Shown here: in pieces, positions 1 to 9,500 of the stretch
Position numbering within the stretch: the first letter of the stretch is position 1
Layout: every line of letters starts with the position of its first letter
Assembly: GCA_030268105.1 (NCBI GenBank)
Contig: BSDZ01000086.1
Location: forward strand, 3,674,501-3,738,500
Length of the DNA stretch: 64,000 bases
Source of the DNA: Volvox africanus
Taxonomy: Eukaryota; Chlorophyta; Chlorophyceae; Chlamydomonadales; Volvocaceae
Reading direction: 5' to 3'
Position numbers and translations under genes: made by a program
Notes under the pieces: generated by a model
Seen by the model: the letters and a program-made list of their open reading frames with translations, nothing else
What the model was told of the DNA's origin: nothing
Database searches by the model: none

Positions 1-1693
1 GTCGGCGATGTTCTCATCATGATAATCATCATGCAGGAACGTTCGGAGCGTCTACAAGGCATTTTGGAAGGAACAAATTGTTTCACTTAATGAGTCACAA
101 CCCTATTTTGGCGGAAGTGTTGGGGTGCATTTGTGTGTGTGTTGTGTGTGCGCGCGCGCGTGCTCATGTGCACTGCGAACTTAGAGAAGTCCTCCTACAC
201 ACGCGATTTTACGTGGCGCAATCTCTCTATCCCACGGCCTGTATCGTCGATAGAGTCAGAAGATATCTACCACCTGATACACATATCCCCCTCACCCATC
301 TTTGTCTTCCTTTGCATGCGCGAAGGAACGGCCACGGAAAGAAACGAATCCGGCCAGAAATCTTCTCTACATCTCGAACACACTTAGCCACGTACACGTG
401 CATGCTTGTGTCTGTGTATGAGGAAAGTGTTGTGATGGTCGTACGTTCCACTGTGCAGGAGTCATTTTATTGGCTTTTTGATTCCTGCTCACTTTACGCG
501 TTTCGTTAGTTTCACGGGAGTCGGTGTAGTAGTTGGTGTCGCTGCCTGGTGCGACAGTGACAAAACTCATCCAGTCGCACCATCTGTCTTTTTTGCAAAA
601 TGTGCTGTGTCGTTGTAGTATCGGTGTAGTAGTTGAGTATCTTAACCAGGTTCTCTTGATCTGCCCCTAACGTCCAAGCGTCCTTATGGAATTTTTTCCT
701 GGGTTAGGTCTTCACGCACCGCGTTTCTTTTCCTAATTCGTTGGGACTGAATTACATAGTGAAACAGCTGTTGGCAGGTTTGGGTGTTCCTATTCGTTAC
801 GTACAAGTCCATTGTTCTCTCAGCTTCTACAGAATAAGCATGACTAAGGTCATGAGATGCTGAGGTGACAAGGGTCGTGAGAGTCGCGGCAATGCTGGCA
901 GGGATGATGCTGGCCAGGTAAATGCATGCCGTACAGTGTCCTTTGTTCAATTGCGGAAAGCAGGGCTGGTGGACGTACTGCTGGCGCGGTGTCAGAGCGG
1001 TACACTTGGACGCGGGCAGTTAGGCAGGCAGGTACGTATTGGACGCGACGGGAAAGCAGTTCGTTAGATCAGGTCTGCATTGGTCGTTTGGTTGGTTGTA
1101 GATGAAGAGCAACGTGTTCAGGGAGACGGAAGTGACCTGACCACACGGCTCTAAACATCGACATCGAAACGATGCTGGTCTATGGGATACCCCAACCATG
1201 TGGCGAAGCGTCCGGGGCTGAGATAAAGGAAACGCGTGCTTAAGGTTAGATTCAGTCGCAGTAAGGTTACATCACAGCTATGTGACGCTTAGGCTCTTCG
1301 CAATAAGACTGATTACAATGATATGATGAGAATGGCAATAAAAGTGTACAACTAATGGCCCGTTGGGGACCTCAACGCAGACCTCGTTGTGTTGCAAGTG
1401 ATAGCATGGAAGAGGACGTGAGTCCATTTATGTAGGTACTCATGGTGCGGAAGGAGAAAACACATCTCCCTTTAATCCTCGTTACGAAGGTTAGGGATCG
1501 TCCCCACGGCGTCCATTGCTGAGCCTAGTGTCCCAATTGGTTTGGGTGGATTCAAACGCAATTGAAATAGGCCTCCCCCTCCGCGTGGAGCAAGTCAGCG
1601 CAACGCCACACATATGACAACATCCAGGATATAACAATACAGAGCCACCAGCTGCCGCCGTCAATATCCTTGGCAAAATCATCTTTGGTTGAT
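1..1693. other. No gene recognised
   Basis: No stretch here shows a convincing protein signature or coherent exon set on either strand. It holds a GT/GC-alternating microsatellite at about 133-164 and otherwise mixed-composition DNA up to the left arm of the inverted repeat. It may contain upstream exons of the coiled-coil gene whose first visible exon lies beyond the repeat at 3411, but I cannot identify any. Confidence 0.5.
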
Positions 1694-2070
1694 AATCACC
1701 TCGTTTATATTGGAAACTTCATACGTCATTCCCAAAAACCAGGTCCCCTAAAGCCCCAGGTCCCACACTACTTGGGTCCCAAAGTTAACCATTACCGCCG
1801 TCGCCCTTCCCGTGGCTCGCTTCATCAGCGCACTTCCAGACTTACCTAGAGCAGAAACCGCTGAACATGTTTATAAATGGACCGAATAGTCGCCTGTACT
1901 GCTGTTAGTACAATGCCTGTATCGAGGCGGCCATCGCCCAAATGGTTGGCGCGGCAAACTTCACTTAAGCTGCGGCTACTGGTGATTTGTTTCTGAGACG
2001 GTCAGGCGGAATAAAAGGGCATGAAAAGTCACCAAGCAGGGGGACGCTTCGCGCGCGAGAAAAATGATGT
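1694..2070 (+). repeat. Left arm of long inverted repeat
   Basis: This 377-bp arm is the reverse complement of 2908-3286, with only scattered mismatches and small indels. The match begins sharply at the AATCACCTCG at 1694 and ends at the GATGT at 2066-2070. The flank before it (ending GGTTGAT) differs from the flank after the right arm (CCTCGTCAA), so I see no target-site duplication. The arms have mixed, host-like composition and no protein I recognise. They could be terminal repeats of a foldback or Mutator-type element, or an inverted duplication made during repair. Confidence 0.93.
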
Positions 2071-2094
2071 TATCATAGCAGAATGGTATGAGCT

Positions 2095-2327
2095 GACTGT
2101 CCCTCTCATCGTCTTCAATATTTCTTATCACCGTATATGGTTGCTGGTCATGTATTACTCAAAGTTATAGCCGGTTTTTTGTGTCTATGGCATATTATTT
2201 GAAAATCTTTCCAATACCTTTTATTTCGATATTGATAGGTTTTGAAAATTTCGTTGCAATTTTACAGGCCTATACATTTACTATATTATCATGTCTTTAT
2301 TTAAATGATGCAATTAATTTACACTGA
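2095..2327 (+). pseudogene. ATP synthase F0 subunit a, C-terminal fragment (bacterial)
   Basis: The frame from 2137 reads [14 protein letters not shown], the conserved membrane helix of F0 subunit a that follows the essential-arginine helix. After a one-base slip in the T-run near 2175-2180 the frame beginning at 2181 continues to the stop at 2325-2327. That part contains [19 protein letters not shown] and ends in AINLH, the usual C-terminus of alphaproteobacterial AtpB. The N-terminal two thirds of the protein are missing, and the part before 2137 is degenerate. It lies upstream of an atpE start, as in bacterial atp operons. With no 5' end and a frameshift it cannot make a working proton-channel subunit. 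The T-run slip could be a sequencing error. Confidence 0.82.
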
Positions 2328-2412
2328 TATATAAAGGTAGCAGCCTTACAGGGTACGTGTTGGGGAAAAGGATGGTATAGCCTAGTGTGGGTTTTGGTTA
2401 ATTTTGAATTTC

Positions 2413-2420
2413 AAGGAGGA
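2413..2420 (+). promoter_or_regulatory. Bacterial Shine-Dalgarno before the atpE start
   Basis: AAGGAGGA lies five bases before the ATG at 2426. This is a strong bacterial ribosome binding site. A nuclear algal gene would not need one, so it supports a bacterial origin for the block. Confidence 0.8.
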
Positions 2421-2425
2421 AAAAT

Positions 2426-2518
2426 ATGGAATCCATGATGGCTCTTAAATTTATCGGTGCAGGTCTTATGGCATTTGGAATGCTGGGGGCTGCTATTGGG
2501 GTAGGAAACATCTACGAA
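2426..2518 (+). pseudogene. ATP synthase F0 subunit c, N-terminal fragment (bacterial)
   Basis: The ATG at 2426 opens a frame whose first 31 residues match the first transmembrane helix of alphaproteobacterial subunit c: LKFIGAGLMAFGMLG followed by AAIGVGNIY, with the Gly-rich helix-packing pattern. After about base 2518 the match stops. The polar loop and the second helix, with its proton-carrying carboxylate, are absent. The same frame continues into TraG-like sequence and stops at 2647. Subunit c is about 74-80 residues in bacteria, so fewer than half remain. The preceding atpB remnant gives the natural operon order. Non-functional as a rotor subunit. Confidence 0.82.
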
Positions 2519-2896
2519 TCCGATACCTTTGAGTATCGCAATTATGGCCTGGCATTCGGAGCGCAGATGCAGAGGGAAGCAAAACACTGGCAATCAGATC
2601 GCCGGAGTTCAATCGGAACATGCGTAATTTCCTGGATAAATGCGTAAAATACACTGCCGCTACAAGTTACAACTGTACGATAAATGATTTACATACATCG
2701 GCTGATGCATGGAAACTGGTTAGTGAAAATGCCGGTGGTATGTCAAGGGTAGGTTTTCTTGTTGGCGGTAATTATCAGAGTATGAAGCGGCAAAATTAAT
2801 AAAAGATATTCTCTTGAAGTATGTGAATCAATAATCGGTAGATATGCAAATTCATTATTTGCAAGAGCAAATAGCCTTGAGCCGAATATACGGTGA
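2518..2896 (+). pseudogene. TraG N-terminal-domain fragment, frameshifted (conjugation gene)
   Basis: TraG is the large inner-membrane mating-pair protein of F-type conjugation systems, common in rickettsial integrative elements. The fragment begins in the frame of atpE with FEYRNYGLAFGAQMQREA. It shifts by one base near 2585-2592 and continues as PEFNRNMRNFLDKCVKYTA and then SADAWKLVSENAGG. This matches the family pattern in which an NxxxFxxxCV segment is followed by a 'D-W-L' segment. After the stop at 2797 two further shifts give YEAAKLIKDILLKYVN and IIGRYANSLFARANSLE, also plausible TraG. It is an internal piece only. Identification rests on remembered family patterns, so it is somewhat less sure than the atp fragments. 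Confidence 0.68.
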
Positions 2897-2907
2897 CAAT
2901 TCCGGTG

Positions 2908-3286
2908 ACATCACTTTTTCGCGCGCGAAGCGTCCCCCTGCTTGGTGACTTTTCATGCCCTTTTATTCCGCCTGACCGTCTCAGAAACAAATCACCAGTA
3001 GCCGCAGCTTAAGTGAAGTTTGCCGCGCCAACCATTTGGGCGATGGCCGCCTCGATACAGGCATTGTACTAACAGCAGTTCAGGCGACTATTCGGTCTAT
3101 ATATAAACATGTTCAGCGGTCTCTGCTCTAGGTAAGTCTGGAAGCGCGCTGATGAAGCGAGCCACGGGAAGGGCGACGGCGGTAATGGTTCTAAACTTTG
3201 GGACCCAAGTAGTGTGGGACCTGGGGCTTTAGGGGACCTGGTTTTTGGGAATGACGTATGAAGTTTCCAATATAAACGAGGTGATT
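2908..3286 (-). repeat. Right arm of long inverted repeat
   Basis: This is the 379-bp partner of 1694-2070 in opposite orientation. It begins at ACATCACTTTTTCGCG and ends at the GTGATT at 3281-3286. About a dozen differences separate the arms, so they were not copied from each other by a recent assembly fold-back. The first visible exon of the next gene starts 124 bp beyond it. Confidence 0.93.
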
Positions 3287-3410
3287 CCTCGTCAATAGCC
3301 TAGCCTTTGAGCGAACCGGCATGTATTTGCAAACCCCGTCGTCTCACATTTCCTTTATCGCCCGTACCACTTCGTCCGTCGGTCGTAAGGGTCCAAGAAA
3401 CAGCTCTCAG

Positions 3411-5069
3411 GCTGTGCGGCGACGGAGCAGCAGTTGGAATGTCAGCTGGCGGACAGCACGGCGCAACTTGTGGAGATGCGCAAGCAGCTGCAGCGGCTGC
3501 AGGCGGAAAAGGGGCAGCAGATAGCAGCCGTGCGGCGGGAGGCAGCGGCGTCCCAAGCAGAAATGGAGGCGCTTCGTGAGCAGCTGCGACTGGCGCAGCA
3601 GCAGGTAGCGCAGCATGAGGACGACCTCGCCGCCGCTACCACCACAGTTGCTACCGCCGCCACCATTACCACACCCAGCGCAGCAGCGGACGTGGACCTG
3701 CAGCTGGTACCTCCTCCGAGCCCCTTCCCTACCTACCGCCGCTGCCACTGCCGCCGCCAACTGGGAGGCGACGGCGTCGTCCTCTGGGGAGGTCGCCCTT
3801 TCCAAGGTGCGTAGGCAAATTTGAGTGCAGTGCGCGACGGATGGCTTAGGGTGGGAGACACCGCCCCAAGGCTTTGATGCTTCTTTGTTGTTGTACCGTT
3901 GCACCTCCACCACATACCGTACGGTACGCATGTCTCTTTGTTTGTTCCTCGATGTTTTGTTTTGAGTTTTTCCTGGCCTCGTTTCTTTCACACATCTATC
4001 GCACAGGAGGTGAACGAGCTTCCGGCGCAGATCGCCGAGGTGAAGGCTGATGGCCGTGGCACCGCCGAGCGCCTGCGGGCTGTGGAGAGCCTGTGGCTCG
4101 TGCGCCAGTGTGCTGCCGTGCTGGGCGGCCTGAAAGCATTCAAGTTGGCGTGCTCAAAACCCGCTGGCCGGTACGACGAAGAAGTGCATGGTGCATGCGT
4201 AGTTTGTTGTTCTGCTAGCTTATCCGTACAGCCGAATTACGAATGCTCTCCAGGGTTTGGCTCTAGTGCTAGACATGACTGTTTCGGGAAGCTCGTCATC
4301 TCTTGAGCTAAGGAAGTCGTACTTGTTTGTGCTTGCCTTGATTTTGCAGTTGTGAGCGACATGCACCTGCAGCACCCACCACACCGTCCACGTGTCCATG
4401 CCTTCCGGCCGCTGTTGGTGCAATCATGAGCAGGAGCCCGACGACAACGGCCCGCGAAGGTAGGGAAAATCAGCTCACTACACGGTGCTCAAAACCTGTC
4501 GTATGCGTGTACGACACACGCGCGCATTAAAACACACGCAGCCATATTGTGTATTCTGACCAGTAGATGGTCCGCTCGTGCGTGTCGTCACGCCCCTCTG
4601 TCGTATGTATTGTGTGTGGGATAGGGGGGTACATCATCCGTGGCCACTAACCTGGTAGTCCCTACCTTCCCCGGTATTTCGGGGCACCCTCATCCAGTCT
4701 CCCATGCCGACTTCTCCGAAATCAGTGCTTTTCCCAGGTTCAGCACCCACCGCCGGCATCCAGCCGAATCTGCCGAATCAACTAAGGCGTCAATTCCGCT
4801 CCTGGTCAGCTCGCAGGTCACTTTAATTGGGGGCACCCTGCCCTCAACTTAGGGTCTTTGGCCCACTCTCGGTCGGGGTAGAACCTGGAACTCCAGGGGC
4901 ATATTAGTCGTGCCATAACAGTCGTCCCTGAACACGTATGTGTTTTATTCGTGCACGCAGGGCTCTTCCCCGTCCACCTGCCCCCGCGAGCAGGAAGAGG
5001 ACTCAGCGCGACGATGACTCTCACGGCAGCTACGGTTACGTGGCGGTGAAGCGCACCAGGAGGACTTGA
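3411..5069 (+). CDS. Coiled-coil protein of unknown function, 5' end missing
   Basis: Four exons are visible: 3411-3806, 4007-4170, 4350-4459 and about 4958-5069. The first begins at a splice acceptor (CTCTCAG), not a start codon. It encodes a Glu/Gln/Leu/Arg heptad-rich segment (LVEMRKQLQRLQAEKG onward), a classic coiled coil, then an Ala/Thr/Pro-rich linker. The reading frame that joins cleanly to exon 2 (EVNELPAQIAEVKADG) differs by one step from the coiled-coil frame, so there is a frameshift near 3715-3740. The final frame may end in SYGYVAVKRTRRT, a basic tail. I do not recognise the family. Upstream exons may lie beyond the inverted repeat, or the gene may have been cut by it. Confidence 0.5.
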
Positions 5070-6552
5070 GTAGCTGTACGCGATGGATCCAGCGCTGGCA
5101 GTGTGTTTGGCGGGGTGTCGGGGGTATAGCTTTTGTGTGGGCACAGCTGCTGCTTGTTTTGTACGTTGCATTATATGTACGGCGATCTAGGTACGGCGAT
5201 ATGCGTCCCGTTTGATATCGCAGTGCTTTCGGTGTGTCGGACCATTAGTGTTCTGCAGGGGCATATTGCTATGGTACGACATGTTGGGGGAGCCATCGTT
5301 GCCCTGTTATCGTGTACTCCAATAGCCTGCCCTTCCCTCCATTGACTTTGTGGGAAGCCCGCTTATTTTCCTTTCATTGGCGGTTTCCCTTTAAAGTTCG
5401 GTTCTGTATCCACGAGTGCTAACGAGTTGTCGAGTTCACTGTCTGTGAAATAACAAAAATGGCAGTTGAGCTTCCCAACTCGAGTTAATTTTAACAGCAA
5501 TGCCATACGCACGTGGAACGGGCAGCCAGACAGACAAATACACAGCTTTCTTTTCGTCACAGCTGCGGGTAGATTGATCAAATAAGGGCTCGGATATATT
5601 GTAGGGTTTGCCCATTATTATCTTCCAAATTATCATACTCTTGATGCTACTGTGTTACCGGCTCGTTACCATCAAGAGAGTGTAATTTGTTGTAAATACT
5701 CTATGGTGCCATCTTTATAAATAACTGCTGTTAAATATAAGTAATATATTATGACAGATGCAATCATTTTGCAAAAGATACATAACCCGTTATGATGGTA
5801 GTGGGCGCCCGGTTTCGACTGCTGCTTTAATACATGTCTCATCGTTCTACCTGCCTATTTAAAGTGTCAGGGTGCATGGGAGGAGGCGGAAGAAAACCCT
5901 TGGCTACCAGAAAACTCCTCAGCCTGAACTGTTTTGCCATACGTTTGAATTTCGTTTAGAACTGAAAGAAACCTGACTTAGTAAAATTATTCAGTCAGCC
6001 TGAGGCTACCGCCAAAAATAACAGATAAAATCTGGGCATAATAAAATTCAGTTACATGAGAAGATGGCACTCTTTCAAATCCCAGTGCCTACGAAATGGA
6101 AAGAGATATGACTTTTTTCTTTGTAATCCATTCCAGTTTATTGTTATTCGGTACGGCCAAATGGCTTCGTAATCACAGATGCTGATCAAATGATGAACGC
6201 ATCCTAGGTTACTTGTATGTCTTAATCCGTTTTCGATTCTCTAAATTTCGCTATGTTACTACTACGCGCGCTCTATCGTCTGAGGACAAATGTTTGAGTG
6301 ACCAGTTTGACACATCCGATCTCATCAGCGTCATCAACGAAGACATATGTGCAAGTTCCATTATCTCTTTATAACTGTAGCCGTTTTCTTTGGGTCTGCC
6401 AGTGACAGTGTCGTAGCACAGCTCAATACAACCGCCGTTCCTTTCGTAGAAATCCCGCTTGGGAAGGTGCAGGTGGATCGGGAGCAATGGTCTAAGTTTC
6501 TAAGGTAATCTGTGTCGACCCATCATCCGGAAAACCTCAACGTTCAACTCAG
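5070..6552. other. No gene recognised
   Basis: The stretch 5440-6250 is AT-rich. A minus-strand open frame at 6251-6487 (about 78 codons, containing RDFYERNGGCIEL) looks protein-like but matches nothing I know and lacks an ATG. The missing 5' exon(s) of the GT90 gene, expected to carry an ATG and a membrane anchor, should lie here or further upstream but are not recognisable. Confidence 0.45.
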
Positions 6553-9500
6553 TATGCCCATGGCCCCTCCCTTGCCTCGTCCCCTGCACTCTCTTGTGCT
6601 GTCCACGCCAGCGAGAACCTCAACCTGGACATGGCGCACTGGCATGCCCGGGCACCCCTTGCTGCTGCCGATATCCTCAAAGCATACAACATGACGCTGA
6701 CGGTGCGTGCGCTGAACTGAGCGGTGTGATGCGTGTGTTACCAAACCGGGTAAAACAAAGGACAGCGGGGTATTGAAGACGCCGTTTGGATGTGCAGCAT
6801 CCGCCTTCCAACTGGCCCCTTGCAACTGCCCCCTCGCAACCTCCTTTGTTCGCCCCAGTCCATGAACATTCCAGCTGTGATTCAGGTGAGGTGGCTTGAA
6901 GCGCTCATTCGGGAAGTCTGTAGACGATTGCACACAGGAATGGGGGTGTTGGGTCCGGTGCAGTACAGGCGGTGCGCCGTCGGAAGAGGGAAGAATACAT
7001 CCAGGCTCTGCGGCACGTGGGAGGATAACATGAGGCTGGTCAAGGGCGGTATGGCAACGATGCACTGTGTTGGGGTTGTATGTCATAGGGCCCACGTGCG
7101 CTCCGTTTCTGCAGCATGACTGTGGATCTGCAGATAAGATTCATCTTTTGGGACAAGGCGGGTGGCTTTTAGGTGGTCCCAGCAGTTGGTCTGTTTGGGC
7201 ATATGGCGATGCAAAGTCAAAGCCTAGAACAAAACTACTTACGACAAAGCCTATGTAACGGCTTTCACCTGCCTGGACGCATCTGTCGTATCTTTTGCGT
7301 ACAACATTCTAAGTTCGGTTACCGTACTTGGCTCTACCGGAAGTTAAGGTCTGAGGTTAAGGTCAGCCTCAAACACAGGCCCGGTATCGCTCCTCTTCCC
7401 CCGACGTGACGTCCAGCTAGCGCTGATTTACAACAACGTACTGTACTGGCCCCGTCGACCCGACCCCAATGGTGGGGAGCCCACTCGGCACTGGGCGAGC
7501 AGTTTCGTAAGTGACGGGTGGGCCGCGGCCGAGGGACGTCCTCCCGTGGCCGGGAGTTCCTAACGAGGGCAGTGAATTACCGGTGACTAGGTGCCTCATC
7601 GATGGGGGGCGATGAAGCAGCATTATAGATGATGCGATGCGTTCATTCCGCAAATGAGTACGCAAAAGTACCACCATGAATTTTTCCTTAGGGTTTATCA
7701 TGCTGCTCGAATTCATGCTACATTTAACCTCTACCTGATCGGGGAATCGCTGGATTTGCAGCTGCCCTGATTGTCGTACGCATTCTGAGTTGTGTTCGCT
7801 GCAGCTGTGTGTCTTCCTCTTCCCCCCCACCCCCGCCTTTGCCGCATCGCGCATTCGCACCCGTCCCCGCCGTCTCATATCCGCTCTCGTATTTATAGGT
7901 CGTTCATTTTCATCGTCGAATGACGGCGGCGCTGGCGTCGGGACGTCTCAAACTGCCCAACGTGCTCTTTATCTACAACACAGACGACAACGCGTAGGTC
8001 CCTGTAGCAGCTGCTCTTGTTTGTCGGTCCGTTATGCCTTGTCGAACCTGACCTAACCTATCGGCGTGACGTCCCCTGCGTCGGCCCCCAATCCCCGATA
8101 TCATGGCATGCCTGCGTTCCCACGTCCTCCTTGCTGTCCCACGTCTTCAGGCCACGTTTTAACGCACCCGGCCGCATGCTGCCAGTCCCGATGTTGAGCC
8201 TGATTAAGTCCCAGGGACTGGAAGACGGAGACGATCTGGACGTGCTGGTTCCGCAGGTCAGTTGTGGGACGGGCTGCATCTTAGTGCGGTGCACGGCATC
8301 GGGTGCATGTCCCTGAAGAAGTCGGGGAATGGACAAGCAAACGAAGGCACAAATGGAGGCGCATGGTGAAATGTGTGCGCAGCATGAACACAGCTTGGAA
8401 AACGGCTGCACGCTCTGGCGGACGATTTCTTGTCCAACTGTTCTTGTCTTCTAAATGTGATATTACAACTGTAAAACTTGACTAGCCGTGGCAGCAACGC
8501 AATGCTCCGCGACTCTGGCTCTCAACGGACCTGAACCTGTGCCGCTGCCACTCCCACTCCGGAAGAAAAGATTAGTGCGAGGTTTGGGGTACGGGGTACG
8601 ATACGGTATGGGGAGCCGAACCCGGGTTTGCGTGTACTGCCCAGTTACCGGAAAACCTGACTGAGCAGCGGGTGCCAAAAGTCTGTGCATCAGAAGACAG
8701 GAGTGCTTTGCTGCGAAGGCTGCTTTGCTACTTCCTAGTCACAACACACATACAGGTTTCAGATTCCGTTTCGCAGAAACAGAATGAAGGCTTCGAAGAC
8801 GCCTGGCTTTCGGGCCGAGGGCCAGAGGTCTAGGATGGGGACATCACAAGGTAGACGCTGGCAGTTAGCACAGAATCACATCAGGCCCCACCGTCCACAC
8901 TTTGCGTTTGCGTCGTGAGCTCTATTGCCTGATTTCTTCCAGCGGCCCTGGTCGTGTTTTGCTCCGCAGATGTATCTGATCCAGACGTCCGTGTTCAACG
9001 TCCCGTGGCACCTGAAGATCGACCGAGGTAAGTGTGACGTGCGGTGTGACGTGTAAAGGTTTCCCACTAACACGCGGAGCGTCTACCGTGTCGTTGCTTG
9101 TTGCCGTTGCCTGTACGGTGGTTGCAGAATGAGAAAACAAGAGCGGTGAGTCTTAATACACTGCTTTTATGGCGCAAATTGGTTGCATAGTTTGGATGAA
9201 AAGGGTAGTTGGCAACCCTACTGTATTTCATCCGAGGAGCGCTTTCAGTCGCTTTGCCTGTGTCACCTGCCTCTTAGGTGGCGTCTTCCTTTCCATGACC
9301 CTAGCGCAAAGTTTCTAAGCGCTATTTATGGGATTGGAAGACAGGCTTGCATGGGGTGTGGTACTTCCCCGGATAGGCGTGTGCATTTCCATCATCGTTA
9401 CCTCAGATCCCATGATTGTTAGCAACTCCCATCACACAGTACATGAACACACGGGTGACGCGAAGCAGCCTCTTGCCATACTGAATCCTTATACGCAAGG

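Larger units (their letters stand above)
2071..2907. other. Bacterial DNA island inside the inverted repeat
   Basis: The 837-bp core between the arms is clearly richer in A and T than its surroundings. It reads as bacterial genes with no introns: atpB 3' end (to 2327), a spacer with a Shine-Dalgarno, an atpE start (2426), then an internal part of traG (to about 2896). The order atpB-atpE is the usual alphaproteobacterial F0 order. F-type traG is typical of Rickettsiales conjugative elements (RAGE). All three parts are truncated or frameshifted. I infer transfer from a Rickettsiales endosymbiont, a group known to live inside several green algae. A chimeric assembly join is the main alternative. 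Confidence 0.8.

Noticed and set aside
3407..3991. 194-codon minus-strand open frame opposite the coiled-coil exon
   Set aside because: It is the antisense of a heptad-rich, GC-rich exon. Such exons commonly leave the opposite strand open, and its Arg/Leu/Cys texture is artefactual.
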